This document shows positions 46,431 to 56,094 of a DNA stretch of 64,000 bases, in pieces. Position 1 is the stretch's first letter. Every line of letters begins with the position of its first letter. Source of the stretch: Cytobacillus sp. S13-E01 (lineage in GTDB: Bacteria > Bacillota > Bacilli > Bacillales > Bacillaceae_L); NCBI RefSeq assembly GCF_029193815.1, contig NZ_JARFVC010000004.1, positions 1-64,000 on the forward strand, read 5' to 3'. The notes beneath the pieces were generated by a model that did no database searches, was not told where the DNA came from, and saw only the letters and a program-made list of their open reading frames with translations. Made by a program: the position numbers and the translations under genes.

Positions 46431-47873
46431 ATGAAACGTTATGAACCGCAAAAAGAGGAAATAATCAGTGCTGGTATTGATATTGGTACGAGTACAACCA
46501 AGGTCGTAATAAGTAAATTCTCGCTAATGAATATGGCTGGGGGCACACATATGCCTCGGATAGAGATTATTGATAAAGAAATTATCCATAGGAGTCCAAT
46601 TCACCGAACACCGCTAACCTCCTCTACCACTATTGATATTGAAGCGGTAGAAAGGATTGTTGCTTTAGAATATGAAAAGGCAGGAATTCAAATTAGCGAT
46701 ATTCAAACAGGGGCTGTCATCATCACTGGTGAAACAGCAACGAAACATAATGCTGAACAAATGATACACCAATTATCAAACAATAAGGGTGAGTTTCTTG
46801 TTGCAACAGCAGGACCTGACCTTGAAGGAATCATTGCTGCAAAAGGATCAGGCGCCTACACATATGCAAAAAAGACAGGAAAAACAATTGCCAATATTGA
46901 TATTGGTGGTGGAACAGCCAATGTAGCTGTATACCGTGCAGAAAAGTTATACGGAACCTGCACCCTACATATAGGCGGAAGATTAATAGAATTTAAAGAT
47001 GGAATGATTATGAATCTATCCAAACCAGTTAAAAGATTAGCAGAACACAAAGGGCTTTCACTCACCAAAGGGCAGCATTTTGATAACGAACTAAAGGAAA
47101 TCACACATTTTATGGCAGATGTGATTGCCAGAATGTTAAAGAATCAATTAACGGACGAAGATAAAATTCTACTTTTAGGACATGAACCTACCTGGGATCA
47201 AAAAATTGATGCGATTATGTTCTCTGGAGGAATAGGAGAATGTATACACAAATTAGAGGCTAATACCGCCCAAGAAGATCATTTTGATGATATCGGCATG
47301 CTGCTTGCTGCGTCTTTAAAGGAAAACCTAGCTTTGAAGGAGTGGGAGTGGATCATTCCAACAGAAACAGTAAGAGCAACGGTTCTTGGAGCAGGTACCC
47401 AAACCACCGAAATAAGTGGTGCAACCATTCAAGTTGAAGGGCAACATTTACCATTAAAAAACCTACCAGTCTATCAAATATGCTTTGATCATGACTTTGA
47501 AAAAGGGATTGAAAAGATCGCCCAAGGAATGGAAGAGGCTATTGAGATATATGACCCCGCAAGAGAAGGTATTAATTTTGCATTACATTTAACCGAAATC
47601 CCTTACATTGGATTTCGTCACATTCAGAAGTTGGCTGCTTCAATCTTAGAAGCGCTAAAGATAAAACCAAAACAAGACCAACCTTTAGTCATTGTTTTAG
47701 AAAGTGACCATGCAAAGGTGTTAGGTCAAACAATAAAGGTTCAAAAAGAAAGCCAAAGTGTGATATGCATTGATCAAATTCAAGTCGTTCAAGGGGACTA
47801 TTTAGATATAGGTCGAGTTTTACAAACAGGAGTTGTCCCTGTCATTGTAAAAACATTAACCTTCCATACATAA
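46431..47873 (+). CDS. eutA: Ethanolamine ammonia-lyase reactivating factor
   Basis: An actin-fold chaperone (480 residues) that removes damaged cobalamin from EutBC with ATP. Motifs: ISAGIDIGTSTTKVVIS (phosphate 1), VIITGETATKHNA, ANIDIGGGTANVAVY (phosphate 2) and IMFSGGIGE (adenosine). I start at ATG 46431 behind aaaaggagt; the open frame extends 180 bases upstream only because it runs through the structured repeat. It is followed after 18 bp by eutB2, its client. Confidence 0.93.
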   Translation: MKRYEPQKEEIISAGIDIGTSTTKVVISKFSLMNMAGGTHMPRIEIIDKEIIHRSPIHRTPLTSSTTIDIEAVERIVALEYEKAGIQISDIQTGAVIITGETATKHNAEQMIHQLSNNKGEFLVATAGPDLEGIIAAKGSGAYTYAKKTGKTIANIDIGGGTANVAVYRAEKLYGTCTLHIGGRLIEFKDGMIMNLSKPVKRLAEHKGLSLTKGQHFDNELKEITHFMADVIARMLKNQLTDEDKILLLGHEPTWDQKIDAIMFSGGIGECIHKLEANTAQEDHFDDIGMLLAASLKENLALKEWEWIIPTETVRATVLGAGTQTTEISGATIQVEGQHLPLKNLPVYQICFDHDFEKGIEKIAQGMEEAIEIYDPAREGINFALHLTEIPYIGFRHIQKLAASILEALKIKPKQDQPLVIVLESDHAKVLGQTIKVQKESQSVICIDQIQVVQGDYLDIGRVLQTGVVPVIVKTLTFHT

Positions 47874-47891
47874 GAGAGGAGGCTTCTCCAG

Positions 47892-49256
47892 GTGAAATTA
47901 AGCATGAATGTATTGGGAAATGTGTACCAGTTTTCATCATTAAAGGATTTATTTGCAAAAGCAAATGAAGAAAAATCAGGGGATCGACTAGCTGGAATTG
48001 CAGCTGAAACGGTACAAGAAAGAATTGCTGCAAAAGAAATCATAAGTAACATAACGTTAGCTGATATACGGAACAACCCTTTGCTACCACCAGAGGAAGA
48101 TGAGGTATCGCGAATCATTGAAGGGCAGGTAAATGACCGTATCTATCAATCAATTAAAAATTGGTCAGTAGCTGAGCTTAGAGAGTACATCTTAGACGAT
48201 GAAACAACGGGTGAAGATTTGAAGCGCTTGAGCCGTGGGTTAAACAGCGAAATCATTGCAGCTGTAACGAAAATCATGTCAAACCTCGATCTCGTTCATG
48301 CAGCAAACAAAATTGAAGTTCTATCGAAATGTAATATAACAATCGGACAAAAGGGTGTACTTGCATCAAGGCTTCAGCCAAATCACCCAACAGATAGTGT
48401 TGAAGGAATGCTCGCCTCGTTAAAAGAGGGGCTTGCCTACGGGGTTGGTGATGCTGTTATTGGTATCAATCCAGTTGATGATTCGGTTGAAAGTGTCAAA
48501 CGCCTCCTGCATGCAACCCATGATTTTATCCAGGAATGGAGAGTTCCAACACAAAACTGTGTGTTAGCACATGTAACGGCACAGATGAAGGCGATTGAGC
48601 AAGGAGCCCCAGCAGATATGATTTTCCAAAGTATTGCAGGTACAGAAGCAGCGAATCGTTCCTTTGGTATTACCGCTTCTCTTTTAGAGGAAGCAAATGA
48701 TATGGCCAAGACACTAGGGACGGGTACGGGTCCTGAACGATTATATTTTGAAACAGGGCAAGGCTCAGAATTATCGGCAGAAGCCCACCTTGGGGTTGAT
48801 CAATTGACATTAGAGTCAAGAAACTATGGCTTTGCTAAATATTACAATCCTTATATCGTAAATACGGTTGTCGGTTTTATTGGACCTGAGTATTTGTATA
48901 ACAGTAAACAAGTAATCAGGGCAGGACTAGAAGATCACTTTATGGGAAAAATGCATTGCATTCCAATGGGAGTCGATATTTGTTATACGAATCATATTAA
49001 AGCCGATCAAAACGATATTGAAGATCTAGGTGTTTTACTAACTGCCGCAGGAGTTAACTTTATTATTGCTGCACCAATGGGTGATGACTGTATGCTGAAC
49101 TACCAATCTATGAGTTACCACGATGTTGCCACACTAAGGCAAACCTTAAACAAGCGACCGGCACCACTTTTTGAAGAGTGGTTGGTGGATCTTGGTATTC
49201 TTGAAAATGGCAGATTAACCAAGAGAGCTGGGGATCCAACGATTTTTACAAGATAG
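47892..49256 (+). CDS. eutB: Ethanolamine ammonia-lyase large subunit, copy 2
   Basis: 454 residues, closer by eye to the canonical EutB than copy 1. The active-site set is complete: Arg/Gln in SRLQPNHPTD, Asn in GINPVDD, Glu in FETGQGSELS, Asp in NHIKADQND. It lies in the standard Gram-positive order eutA-eutB-eutC-eutL and is likely the main lyase inside the compartment. GTG start at 47892 after agaggaggc. Confidence 0.95.
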   Translation: MKLSMNVLGNVYQFSSLKDLFAKANEEKSGDRLAGIAAETVQERIAAKEIISNITLADIRNNPLLPPEEDEVSRIIEGQVNDRIYQSIKNWSVAELREYILDDETTGEDLKRLSRGLNSEIIAAVTKIMSNLDLVHAANKIEVLSKCNITIGQKGVLASRLQPNHPTDSVEGMLASLKEGLAYGVGDAVIGINPVDDSVESVKRLLHATHDFIQEWRVPTQNCVLAHVTAQMKAIEQGAPADMIFQSIAGTEAANRSFGITASLLEEANDMAKTLGTGTGPERLYFETGQGSELSAEAHLGVDQLTLESRNYGFAKYYNPYIVNTVVGFIGPEYLYNSKQVIRAGLEDHFMGKMHCIPMGVDICYTNHIKADQNDIEDLGVLLTAAGVNFIIAAPMGDDCMLNYQSMSYHDVATLRQTLNKRPAPLFEEWLVDLGILENGRLTKRAGDPTIFTR

Positions 49257-49271
49257 GAGGTGGTGGGTAAA

Positions 49272-50264
49272 GTGGATCGTGAGCTTGTGGAAAAAGTGAC
49301 AAAATTAGTTTTAGGTAAATTAAATGAGCAAAGTCAAACTGAAAAGCCAAATAATCAAGCAGTGAAATTTTGGAGTCATGGAACCCCAGCAGCTGCTAGA
49401 GTTGTTGAAGCGCCTACTTCAGTACAAAAAAGTTCTGAAGATGACCAGGGTGTAAAGTTTTTCAACTCTACTCCAAGCGAAGCGAAATCAAAGAGCACTG
49501 AAACAATAAAAGAGATAAAGCCAGAACCTACAAAAACAGGCATCGTTAACCCTGTTAATGAAGAAGACCTATTGGATCTAATCAGTAAAACTCCAGCGAG
49601 AATTGGGGTTGGTAGAGCGGGATTACGCCCCAAAACGAACACTTGGTTGAAATTCCGTTTTGATCATGCAGCTGCAGTTGATGCTGTGTATGGCAGTGTG
49701 AATGATGAATTACTAAAGCAATTGGAGCTTTTTAAAGTGAATACACAGGTTACCGACAAAGAAGTGTATATTCGCCGCCCTGATTATGGCAGAAAGCTTT
49801 CGAATGAGGCAAAAGAGATAATTACTAAAACATGTAAAAAGTCTCCTACGGTACAAATTATTGTTTCAGATGGTCTAAGTTCCAAAGCAATAGAAGAAAA
49901 TCTGGAAGATGTCTACTTATCATTACAGCAATCCTTAAAAAGCTTACAAATCGATGTTGGCACACCCTTTTACATTGAAAAGGGAAGAGTTGCCGCCATG
50001 GATGATGTGGGAGAACTGTTAAAGCCGAAGGTTGTTGTTTTACTAATTGGCGAGCGACCAGGGCTTGTAAGTGCCGAATCCTTGAGTGCCTACCTCTGTT
50101 TCGAGCCGAAAAAAGGAACGATAGAGGCCGACAGAATGGTCGTTTCTAATATTCATAGAGGTGGAATCCCACCAGTTGAAGCCGGTGCATACCTAGGTAC
50201 GGTCATTCAAAAAATTCTTAAATATGAAGCAAGCGGAGTCTCACTTGTTCAAAAAGAGCAATAG
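49272..50264 (+). CDS. eutC: Ethanolamine ammonia-lyase small subunit, copy 2
   Basis: About 330 residues from GTG 49272, at proper distance from AGGAGG; a frame start at GTG 49260 overlaps the ribosome site. The N-terminal helix VDRELVEKVTKLVLGKLNEQ is followed by a 75-residue linker of low complexity (two KFW/KFF-containing stretches), longer than in copy 1. The catalytic part shows KTPARIGVGRAGLRPKT, RFDHAAAVDAV, VSDGLSSKAIE, IGERPGLVSAESLSAYL and IHRGGIPPVEAGAYL. The amphipathic helix is a probable encapsulation signal. Confidence 0.93.
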   Translation: MDRELVEKVTKLVLGKLNEQSQTEKPNNQAVKFWSHGTPAAARVVEAPTSVQKSSEDDQGVKFFNSTPSEAKSKSTETIKEIKPEPTKTGIVNPVNEEDLLDLISKTPARIGVGRAGLRPKTNTWLKFRFDHAAAVDAVYGSVNDELLKQLELFKVNTQVTDKEVYIRRPDYGRKLSNEAKEIITKTCKKSPTVQIIVSDGLSSKAIEENLEDVYLSLQQSLKSLQIDVGTPFYIEKGRVAAMDDVGELLKPKVVVLLIGERPGLVSAESLSAYLCFEPKKGTIEADRMVVSNIHRGGIPPVEAGAYLGTVIQKILKYEASGVSLVQKEQ

Positions 50265-50276
50265 GAGGTATACAAC

Positions 50277-50930
50277 GTGACATTTGAGCGAATATATGCC
50301 GATATACTTGCCATTCGGGTTATTCCGAATGTAGATTCTGCGCTAGCGAAACAATTTGAATTAGAGCCACATCATCGTAGTCTAGCCATCTTTACTTCAA
50401 CAATTGATGACGTCGCCTACACGGCTTTAGATGAAGCAACGAAAAGAGCGGATGTCGAAGTAGTCTATGCACGCTCCTTTTATGCGGGTTCCGCCCATGC
50501 TTCAGGTCCTTTGTCTGGAGAATTCATTGGGATCCTCGCTGGACCTAGTCCAGATGAAGTGAAAAGTGCAATTGAAGCTGTGCAAATAACAGTACAAAAT
50601 GATGCGTACTTTGAGGCTTTAAATCAAGACGGGAGCCACGCTCTTTATGCCCATGTAGTCTCAAGAACAGGAAGTTATTTATCAAAAGAAGCGGGCATTA
50701 ACATAGGTGAACCATTGGCATACTTAATTGCACCACCACTTGAAGCGATGTATGGTCTTGATGCAGCCTTAAAAGCTGCGGATGTTCAGCTTGTGAAGTT
50801 CTTTGGTCCACCATCTGAGACAAACTTTGGTGGAGGCTTATTAACAGGTTCACAATCAGCTTGCCAGGCTGCCGCAGATGCATTCCGCCAAAGTATTTTA
50901 GAGATTGCGAGAAATCCAACTCATTTTTAA
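50277..50930 (+). CDS. eutL: Microcompartment shell protein EutL
   Basis: A tandem-BMC trimer-forming shell protein of 217 residues: ADILAIRVIPNVDSALAKQF at the start, YARSFYAGSAHASGPLSGE, ILAGPSPDEVKSAIEA, then the second half with GSYLSKEAGINIGEPLAYLI, KFFGPPSETNFGGGLLTGSQ. EutL trimers have a gated central pore proposed to pass larger cofactors. GTG start after ataggaggt. Confidence 0.93.
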   Translation: MTFERIYADILAIRVIPNVDSALAKQFELEPHHRSLAIFTSTIDDVAYTALDEATKRADVEVVYARSFYAGSAHASGPLSGEFIGILAGPSPDEVKSAIEAVQITVQNDAYFEALNQDGSHALYAHVVSRTGSYLSKEAGINIGEPLAYLIAPPLEAMYGLDAALKAADVQLVKFFGPPSETNFGGGLLTGSQSACQAAADAFRQSILEIARNPTHF

Positions 50931-50978
50931 AAAGGAAGATTTAAAGATTTGAAGCCTACAAGAAAGGAGAGAAACCTA

Positions 50979-52508
50979 TTGATTGAACTAGATTATGACC
51001 TACAGTCACTTCAAGAGATGAGAGATGCGGTTAAACAAGCAAAACATGCTCAATTACAATATCTTTCATACTCTCAGGAACAGGTTGATAAAATTGTCAA
51101 AAGCGCAGCAGATGCGGCATTTGCGAAGTCAGCGGAATTAGGTTTACTGGCTGTTGAAGAAACAGGGATGGGCATTGCTGAGCATAAAAAAATGAAAAAT
51201 GAAGTTGGTTCAAAGGCAGTCTACGAATCTATTTGTAATGAAAAAACGGTTGGAATCATCAATGAGGATAAAGTCAAGAAAATAGTCGAAGTCGCTTATC
51301 CCTTTGGTGTGATTGCAGGAATCATCCCGACTACCAACCCGACGTCAACTGCGATTTTTAAAGCGCTAATCTCACTAAAAACAAGAAATGCAATTGTCAT
51401 TAGTCCACATCCTCACGCTGTTAAATGTACGACAGAGGCTCTAAAAATTTGCTTAGATGCTGCTGTTGAAGCGGGTGCTCCAGAAGGAATCATCAGGTGG
51501 ATCTCAAAACCATCCATGTCAGCTACAACGGAATTGATGAAGCATGATGATATCGATTTAATCCTTGCGACAGGTGGTGGCGGATTGGTCCTTGCCGCAT
51601 ATAGCTCAGGGAAACCTGCTTATGGTGTTGGGCCTGGAAATGTTCCCGTCTATATCGAAAAAACGGCGAATGTAGATAAAGCTGTAAAAATGATTGTTGA
51701 TAGTAAAACCTTTGATAATGGAACGATATGTGCAACCGAACAAGGCCTAATCGTTGATCGAAACATTCAGCAAATGGTGATTAGGCAGCTGAAAAATAAC
51801 GGAGCCTATTTCTTAGACGACAAAGAAAAACGACAGATGGAAAAGTTAATTTCCCCGACTGTTGGCAAATTGAATCCAAAGATTGTCGGAAGAAGTGCGG
51901 TTGTGATTGGAAAAATGGCAGGAATAACTGTTCCAGAGAATACCAGATTGTTAATAGCAGAAGAAACACGAGTCGGCAAAAACGTTCCATTTTCGATTGA
52001 AAAGTTATCACCGATTTTTCCACTCTATACGGTTACCAACCATACGGAAGCAAAAGACCTTTGTCTTCGGTTGTTAAACATAGGGGGAAGAGGTCACTCT
52101 TTGGCCTTGCATACAAGTGATGAACAAGTCGCCAAAGAGTTTGCATTAGAAATGCCTGTATCACGGATCTTAGTAAATACGCCTTCATCAATTGGCGCAG
52201 TAGGAGCAACAACAGGGCTGATGCCTTCCTTAACATTGGGCTGTGGATCATTCGGCGGAAATATTACCTCCGATAATGTCACGGCAAAACATCTGATCAA
52301 TATTAAGCGGATGGCTTATGGTATTAAGGATGTGGCTATACCAAAGCCAAATCCACAGCTAGTTAAAAAGGAAGAACAAAAGGAAACTGAAAACGTTGAC
52401 CAAATTGTTGAAGAAGTATTAAAGCAGATCAAGCCCCAAGGGGAACTTGATCCACAGTTAATAAGTGAAATGGTAAATCAAGTTTTAAAAAAATATCAAA
52501 CAAATTAA
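50979..52508 (+). CDS. eutE: Acetaldehyde dehydrogenase (acylating) EutE
   Basis: 509 residues when started at TTG 50979 (ribosome site aaaggagag; the frame opens at TTG 50949). It oxidises acetaldehyde with CoA and NAD to acetyl-CoA. Seen are [50 protein letters not shown] and the catalytic Cys in [11 protein letters not shown]. The N-terminus lacks the usual encapsulation helix; instead the C-terminus ends in two amphipathic stretches, [13 protein letters not shown] and [15 protein letters not shown], after a Lys/Glu linker. Confidence 0.93.
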   Translation: MIELDYDLQSLQEMRDAVKQAKHAQLQYLSYSQEQVDKIVKSAADAAFAKSAELGLLAVEETGMGIAEHKKMKNEVGSKAVYESICNEKTVGIINEDKVKKIVEVAYPFGVIAGIIPTTNPTSTAIFKALISLKTRNAIVISPHPHAVKCTTEALKICLDAAVEAGAPEGIIRWISKPSMSATTELMKHDDIDLILATGGGGLVLAAYSSGKPAYGVGPGNVPVYIEKTANVDKAVKMIVDSKTFDNGTICATEQGLIVDRNIQQMVIRQLKNNGAYFLDDKEKRQMEKLISPTVGKLNPKIVGRSAVVIGKMAGITVPENTRLLIAEETRVGKNVPFSIEKLSPIFPLYTVTNHTEAKDLCLRLLNIGGRGHSLALHTSDEQVAKEFALEMPVSRILVNTPSSIGAVGATTGLMPSLTLGCGSFGGNITSDNVTAKHLINIKRMAYGIKDVAIPKPNPQLVKKEEQKETENVDQIVEEVLKQIKPQGELDPQLISEMVNQVLKKYQTN

Positions 52509-52524
52509 TTAGGGGGAATAGAAA

Positions 52525-52818
52525 ATGGCTAGAGAACTTACTGCATTAGGAATGATTGAAACAAAAGGATTGGTTGCTTCAGTTGAGGCAGCAGACGCAA
52601 TGGTAAAAGCTGCAAATGTGCAATTGGTAGGAAAAGTACATGTTGGTGGAGGAATTGTTACAGTTTTAGTTCGTGGTGATGTTGGAGCAGTGAAAGCAGC
52701 AACAGAATCAGGTGCAGCAGCAGCACAACGAGTTGGAGAATTAATCTCTGTACATGTTATCCCACGTCCACATAACGAATTAGAAAGTATCTTACCTAAA
52801 ATGGATTTAGACGCTTAA
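52525..52818 (+). CDS. eutM: Microcompartment shell protein EutM
   Basis: The 97-residue canonical hexameric BMC-H protein: [20 protein letters not shown], then [12 protein letters not shown], the pore loop [14 protein letters not shown], and [14 protein letters not shown]. It makes the main facets of the shell. It begins behind attaggggg, 16 bp after eutE; the 88-base gap to the next gene has no strong terminator. Confidence 0.95.
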   Translation: MARELTALGMIETKGLVASVEAADAMVKAANVQLVGKVHVGGGIVTVLVRGDVGAVKAATESGAAAAQRVGELISVHVIPRPHNELESILPKMDLDA

Positions 52819-52906
52819 TTCATCCTGTTGAACGTTGGCCATGTGATGTGGCCAACGAATACCAAAACTAACATCTCAAAGTTTTAAAAAGTGAGGAGTA
52901 GTAACC

Positions 52907-53560
52907 ATGAATCAACAGGCCATTCAATTGATTGTTGAAGAGGTTGTCAATCTAATTACGAAAAATAACTCTTCTCAAAAGAATATCCCAATGGCTGTTT
53001 CGGCGAGACATTGTCACTTAAATGAAGCAGATTTGGAAGCTTTATTCGGTAAAGGCTTTGAACTGACGAAAAAGGCAGAGTTATCCCAACCAGGGCAATT
53101 TGCAGCAAATGAAACAATCACCATTGTAGGCCCTAGAGGAAGTATTGAAAAAGTAAGGATTCTTGGTCCTGCAAGAGATTTGACACAAGTGGAAGTAAGT
53201 AAAACAGATTCTATTAAACTAGGTTTAAAGCCGCCAATACGGCAATCGGGGGATATAGTGGGCTCATCTCCTGTCACACTTGTTGGACCAAAGGGAAGTA
53301 TTTATAAAAAAGAAGGATTAATCATCGCTCAAGCTCACATTCATATATCCCCAAACGATGCAACAAGCTTTGGAGTAGAAAATGGTGAGTATGTTTCGGT
53401 AAAAACAGAAAATGATAGACCTATTTCTATTGAAAAGGTACTTATTCGTGTTTCTTCAAGATATAAGTTAGAAATGCACATTGATACAGACGAAGCAAAC
53501 GCTGGTCTGATCACAACAGGTGATTTCGGGAAATTGAGCAAGTACGAGGAATCTCTATGA
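52907..53560 (+). CDS. pduL: PduL-type phosphotransacylase
   Basis: A 217-residue enzyme that transfers acetyl from acetyl-CoA to phosphate and frees CoA inside the compartment. Zinc ligands are in the two halves: VSARHCHLNEADLEALFG and IIAQAHIHISPND; EANAGLITTGDFG closes the fold. The N-terminal helix MNQQAIQLIVEEVVNLITKN precedes a short linker and is a typical encapsulation signal of PduL. The stop overlaps the next start by four bases (ATGA). Confidence 0.92.
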   Translation: MNQQAIQLIVEEVVNLITKNNSSQKNIPMAVSARHCHLNEADLEALFGKGFELTKKAELSQPGQFAANETITIVGPRGSIEKVRILGPARDLTQVEVSKTDSIKLGLKPPIRQSGDIVGSSPVTLVGPKGSIYKKEGLIIAQAHIHISPNDATSFGVENGEYVSVKTENDRPISIEKVLIRVSSRYKLEMHIDTDEANAGLITTGDFGKLSKYEESL

Positions 53561-54180
53561 TAAATCGAGACATTGTCGAGCAAATTGTGTTTGAGGTATT
53601 AAAAAGATTAGAATCGTCTCCTTTAAATGAAAAACCCAAGCTTCTAGTGATTAATCCCGAAGCGGGACCGATCATGAAGAAATTAGAAAGACAGTGGACA
53701 ATTATCAAACCGTCTTCAAATCTTACCGAAATACCAGTCGATGTTTTATTTTTTAATGTAAATCAAGATCTATTAGTAAAAGCAGCCTTAGGAATAACAG
53801 ATACTCCCGAAAGTGAGTTATTTTCTGATGTCATGATAAGAGGCTGTAAGGTAACGTTCATCCTTTCTGAACAATTAGAATGGCTACTTACAAAAGAAAG
53901 AAATGAGACTGCGAACATAGAATATGTGAATCATATTTTAAAATATAAAGAGAAAATAGAAAGCTTTGGTGTGAATCTAAAGGTAGAACCCACTTTATCA
54001 TTGGATAAAGGACCTACTAAACTTGAATCACCTACGTTTCAAGGAAAGCTATTAACTCAAAGAGATGTACAAAGTTATAAGGAAGAAAACATTGTAATTG
54101 AAAAAACAACAATTGTCACTCCCTTAGCCCGTGATTCAGCACGAGAGTTGGGAAAAAGGATCATCCATGTGACTGACTAA
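53557..54180 (+). CDS. Gram-positive ethanolamine utilisation protein of unknown role
   Basis: The 207-residue product starts with an amphipathic helix MINRDIVEQIVFEVLKRLES, then a middle part with no catalytic motif I can name (LLVINPEAGPIMKKLERQW), and ends in AxPLARDSARELGKRIIHV, as in the family TIGR02536 found only in eut/pdu-type loci of Gram-positives. It may organise enzymes in the core or recruit them to the shell, comparable in size and start to PduM. Overlap with pduL shows coupled translation. Confidence 0.75.
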   Translation: MINRDIVEQIVFEVLKRLESSPLNEKPKLLVINPEAGPIMKKLERQWTIIKPSSNLTEIPVDVLFFNVNQDLLVKAALGITDTPESELFSDVMIRGCKVTFILSEQLEWLLTKERNETANIEYVNHILKYKEKIESFGVNLKVEPTLSLDKGPTKLESPTFQGKLLTQRDVQSYKEENIVIEKTTIVTPLARDSARELGKRIIHVTD

Positions 54181-54195
54181 AAAGGGGCGGTGTCT

Positions 54196-54471
54196 ATGCA
54201 AATATGCACAGTGATAGGAAATGTATGGGCAACAAGAAAAGAAGATGACTTACGAGGTTTAAAGTTTTTAATCGTTCAACCAGAACTGCCAAATGGAAAG
54301 TCTGTTGAAAACGCCTATATTGCAGTTGACCGCATTGGAGCTGGCTTCGGGGACAAAGTCATGGTCACTAGAGGAAGTGCAGCTGTAAATATGACCTCAG
54401 AAGTAAGGTTACCAATTGATGCCCTCATTATTGGAATAATTGATTCAATCGATGCAGAAAGTGGTGATTAA
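54196..54471 (+). CDS. eutN: Microcompartment vertex protein EutN/CcmL
   Basis: A pentamer-forming BMC-P (Pfam03319) protein of 91 residues: ICTVIGNVWATRKEDDLRGL, KFLIVQPELPNGK, AVDRIGAGFGDKVMVTRGSA and a final DALIIGIIDSID. Pentamers cap the twelve vertices. I use ATG 54196 rather than GTG 54190, which lies in the ribosome site. Ends 1 bp before the next gene's start. Confidence 0.92.
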   Translation: MQICTVIGNVWATRKEDDLRGLKFLIVQPELPNGKSVENAYIAVDRIGAGFGDKVMVTRGSAAVNMTSEVRLPIDALIIGIIDSIDAESGD

Positions 54472-54472
54472 T

Positions 54473-54859
54473 TTGTCTAAAGCGCTAGGGATGATCGAAA
54501 CGAGGGGACTTATTGGTTCAATAGAAGCAGCGGATGCCATGCTTAAAGCAGCTGATGTTCGGTTAATTAAGCAAGAAAAAGTAGATGCAGCTCTTGTGAC
54601 AGTTCTTGTTGAAGGAGATGTAAGTGCTGTTCAAGCTGCCGTCGAAGCGGGAAAGTACGCTGCGGCTAGAGTAGGAGAATTAGTTTCCGCACATGTCATA
54701 CCAAATCCTGATCAGGGGATCGGCGTTATTTTAAAAAAGGAAGAGAAGAAGGAAAAACCAAAACCAAAGGGTAGACCTAGGAAAAATACAAAGAAAGCAT
54801 CAGCAACAGACGAAACAAAGCCTGCAGCAGAGAACGACTCTTATGATTCAAAGCAATAA
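54473..54859 (+). CDS. BMC shell protein with AT-hook-like basic tail (EutK-like)
   Basis: 128 residues. Positions 1-85 are a BMC-H domain, ALGMIETRGLIGSIEAADAM to LVSAHVIPNPDQG, close to EutM but with pore loop KVDAALVTV in place of VGGGIVTV. From about 88 on the chain is highly charged: KKEEKKEKPKPKGRPRKN then TKKASATDETKPAAEND. The GRP core flanked by Pro, Lys and Arg is an AT-hook motif. Enterobacterial EutK has a C-terminal winged helix thought to bind nucleic acid. Start is TTG 54473 directly after the eutN stop. Confidence 0.8.
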   Translation: MSKALGMIETRGLIGSIEAADAMLKAADVRLIKQEKVDAALVTVLVEGDVSAVQAAVEAGKYAAARVGELVSAHVIPNPDQGIGVILKKEEKKEKPKPKGRPRKNTKKASATDETKPAAENDSYDSKQ

Positions 54860-54880
54860 GGCGTAGTAGGAGGTAAGAAA

Positions 54881-55816
54881 ATGGCTTTTAAGCGAAAAAA
54901 GATTGCAGTAATAGGAGCTGGTTTTACAGGAGCCACAGCTGCTCTTATGCTAGCTCAAAAAGAATTAGGAGACATTGTACTAGTCGATATCCCTTCGATG
55001 TGCAACCCGACAAAAGGAAAAGCACTAGATATGCTGCAAGCAGGTCCTGTACAGCGCTTCAATGCAAAAATAACGGGTACATCCAACTATGAAGATATTA
55101 AAGATGCAGATGTAGTGTTAATTACGGCTGGTATCCCTCGTAAACCTGGGATGAGCCGGGACGATTTGGTATCGACCAATGCAAAAATCATAAAGGAAGT
55201 TTCCGAAAATATCGCGCGTTACGCTCCAGATAGCTACATTATTGTATTAAGCAATCCAGTAGATGCGATGACATTTGTTTGTTTTAAAACAACAGGCTTT
55301 CCAAAGAACCGTGTCATCGGCCAATCCGGTGTATTAGATACAGCACGTTTTAATACATTTGTTGCGCAAGAATTGAATGTATCGGTTGAAGATATAACAG
55401 GCTTTGTTCTAGGTGGGCATGGTGATGATATGGTACCGTTAGTCCGCTACTCCTCAGCAGGTGGTATTCCACTTGAAAAGATTTTGTCTCCAGAAAGAAT
55501 CGAGGCCATCGTTGAAAGAACACGCAAAGGTGGCGGAGAAATCGTAAATCTCCTTGGACAAGGAAGTGCGTACTATGCTCCTGCTGCCTCAATGGTCCAA
55601 ATGGCAGAGGCTATCATAAAAGATCACAAACGGATTTTACCTTCAGTCGCCTATTTAGAAGGGGAGTATGGTTACGAAAATATTTACTTAGGCGTACCAA
55701 CCATCATTGGTGGGGATGGAATTGAAAGCATCATTGAACTACCTTTAACGGTTGAGGAAAAAGAAGCACTAAGAAAATCGGCGCAGTCTGTTCAGAATGT
55801 AATGTCGATTTTGTAG
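54881..55816 (+). CDS. mdh: Malate dehydrogenase
   Basis: 311 residues, very close in pattern to B. subtilis Mdh. NAD motif [11 protein letters not shown], the Asp that selects NAD (VLVDIPSM), substrate arginines in [24 protein letters not shown] and catalytic His in [11 protein letters not shown]. It reduces oxaloacetate to malate or the reverse. It starts 21 bp after the shell gene with gtaggaggt and has no own terminator or promoter in between, so it is the last gene of the eut transcript. No encapsulation helix is seen at either end. EutG alcohol dehydrogenase, the usual NAD recycler, is absent. Confidence 0.92.
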   Translation: MAFKRKKIAVIGAGFTGATAALMLAQKELGDIVLVDIPSMCNPTKGKALDMLQAGPVQRFNAKITGTSNYEDIKDADVVLITAGIPRKPGMSRDDLVSTNAKIIKEVSENIARYAPDSYIIVLSNPVDAMTFVCFKTTGFPKNRVIGQSGVLDTARFNTFVAQELNVSVEDITGFVLGGHGDDMVPLVRYSSAGGIPLEKILSPERIEAIVERTRKGGGEIVNLLGQGSAYYAPAASMVQMAEAIIKDHKRILPSVAYLEGEYGYENIYLGVPTIIGGDGIESIIELPLTVEEKEALRKSAQSVQNVMSIL

Positions 55817-55936
55817 ATTTGGGTAACCTTCCTATCCGAATATTCTAGTTTTACAACAAAAGCCTTAATAGTTGTTTAATAAATAAAGAGAGTCTAGTAG
55901 TTATTATTATTGAATTGGGAAAGGAACAAGCAACCC

Positions 55937-56050
55937 ATAAACGACAAATATTTTAAAGGTGATTGTCAAGGAATACTAGATGCTGAGCTTATAACAAAAG
56001 AAGAATTTCAGACAAAAGATGAATTACTTAATACAAAAAGTCTTGCATAA
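55937..56050 (+). pseudogene. SHOCT-like C-terminal fragment
   Basis: A short open stretch with no start or ribosome site reads GDCQGILDAELITKEEFQTK and then DELLN, like the short C-terminal SHOCT-type helix pair (LLDAGLITKEEFEAKK..LL). The rest of any parent gene is missing. The rest of 55817-56035 is AT-rich without further signals. Confidence 0.35.
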
Positions 56051-56073
56051 ATCTAAGCAAGACTTTTTTTTGG
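56036..56073 (+). terminator. Terminator, likely end of the eut transcript
   Basis: AAAAGTCTTGC pairs with GCAAGACTTTT and eight T follow. On the complementary strand it could end the Gly/His-rich gene only in part, since the A-run lies on the far side. Confidence 0.85.
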
Positions 56074-56094
56074 ATCGATTTCTTTAATCGATTA

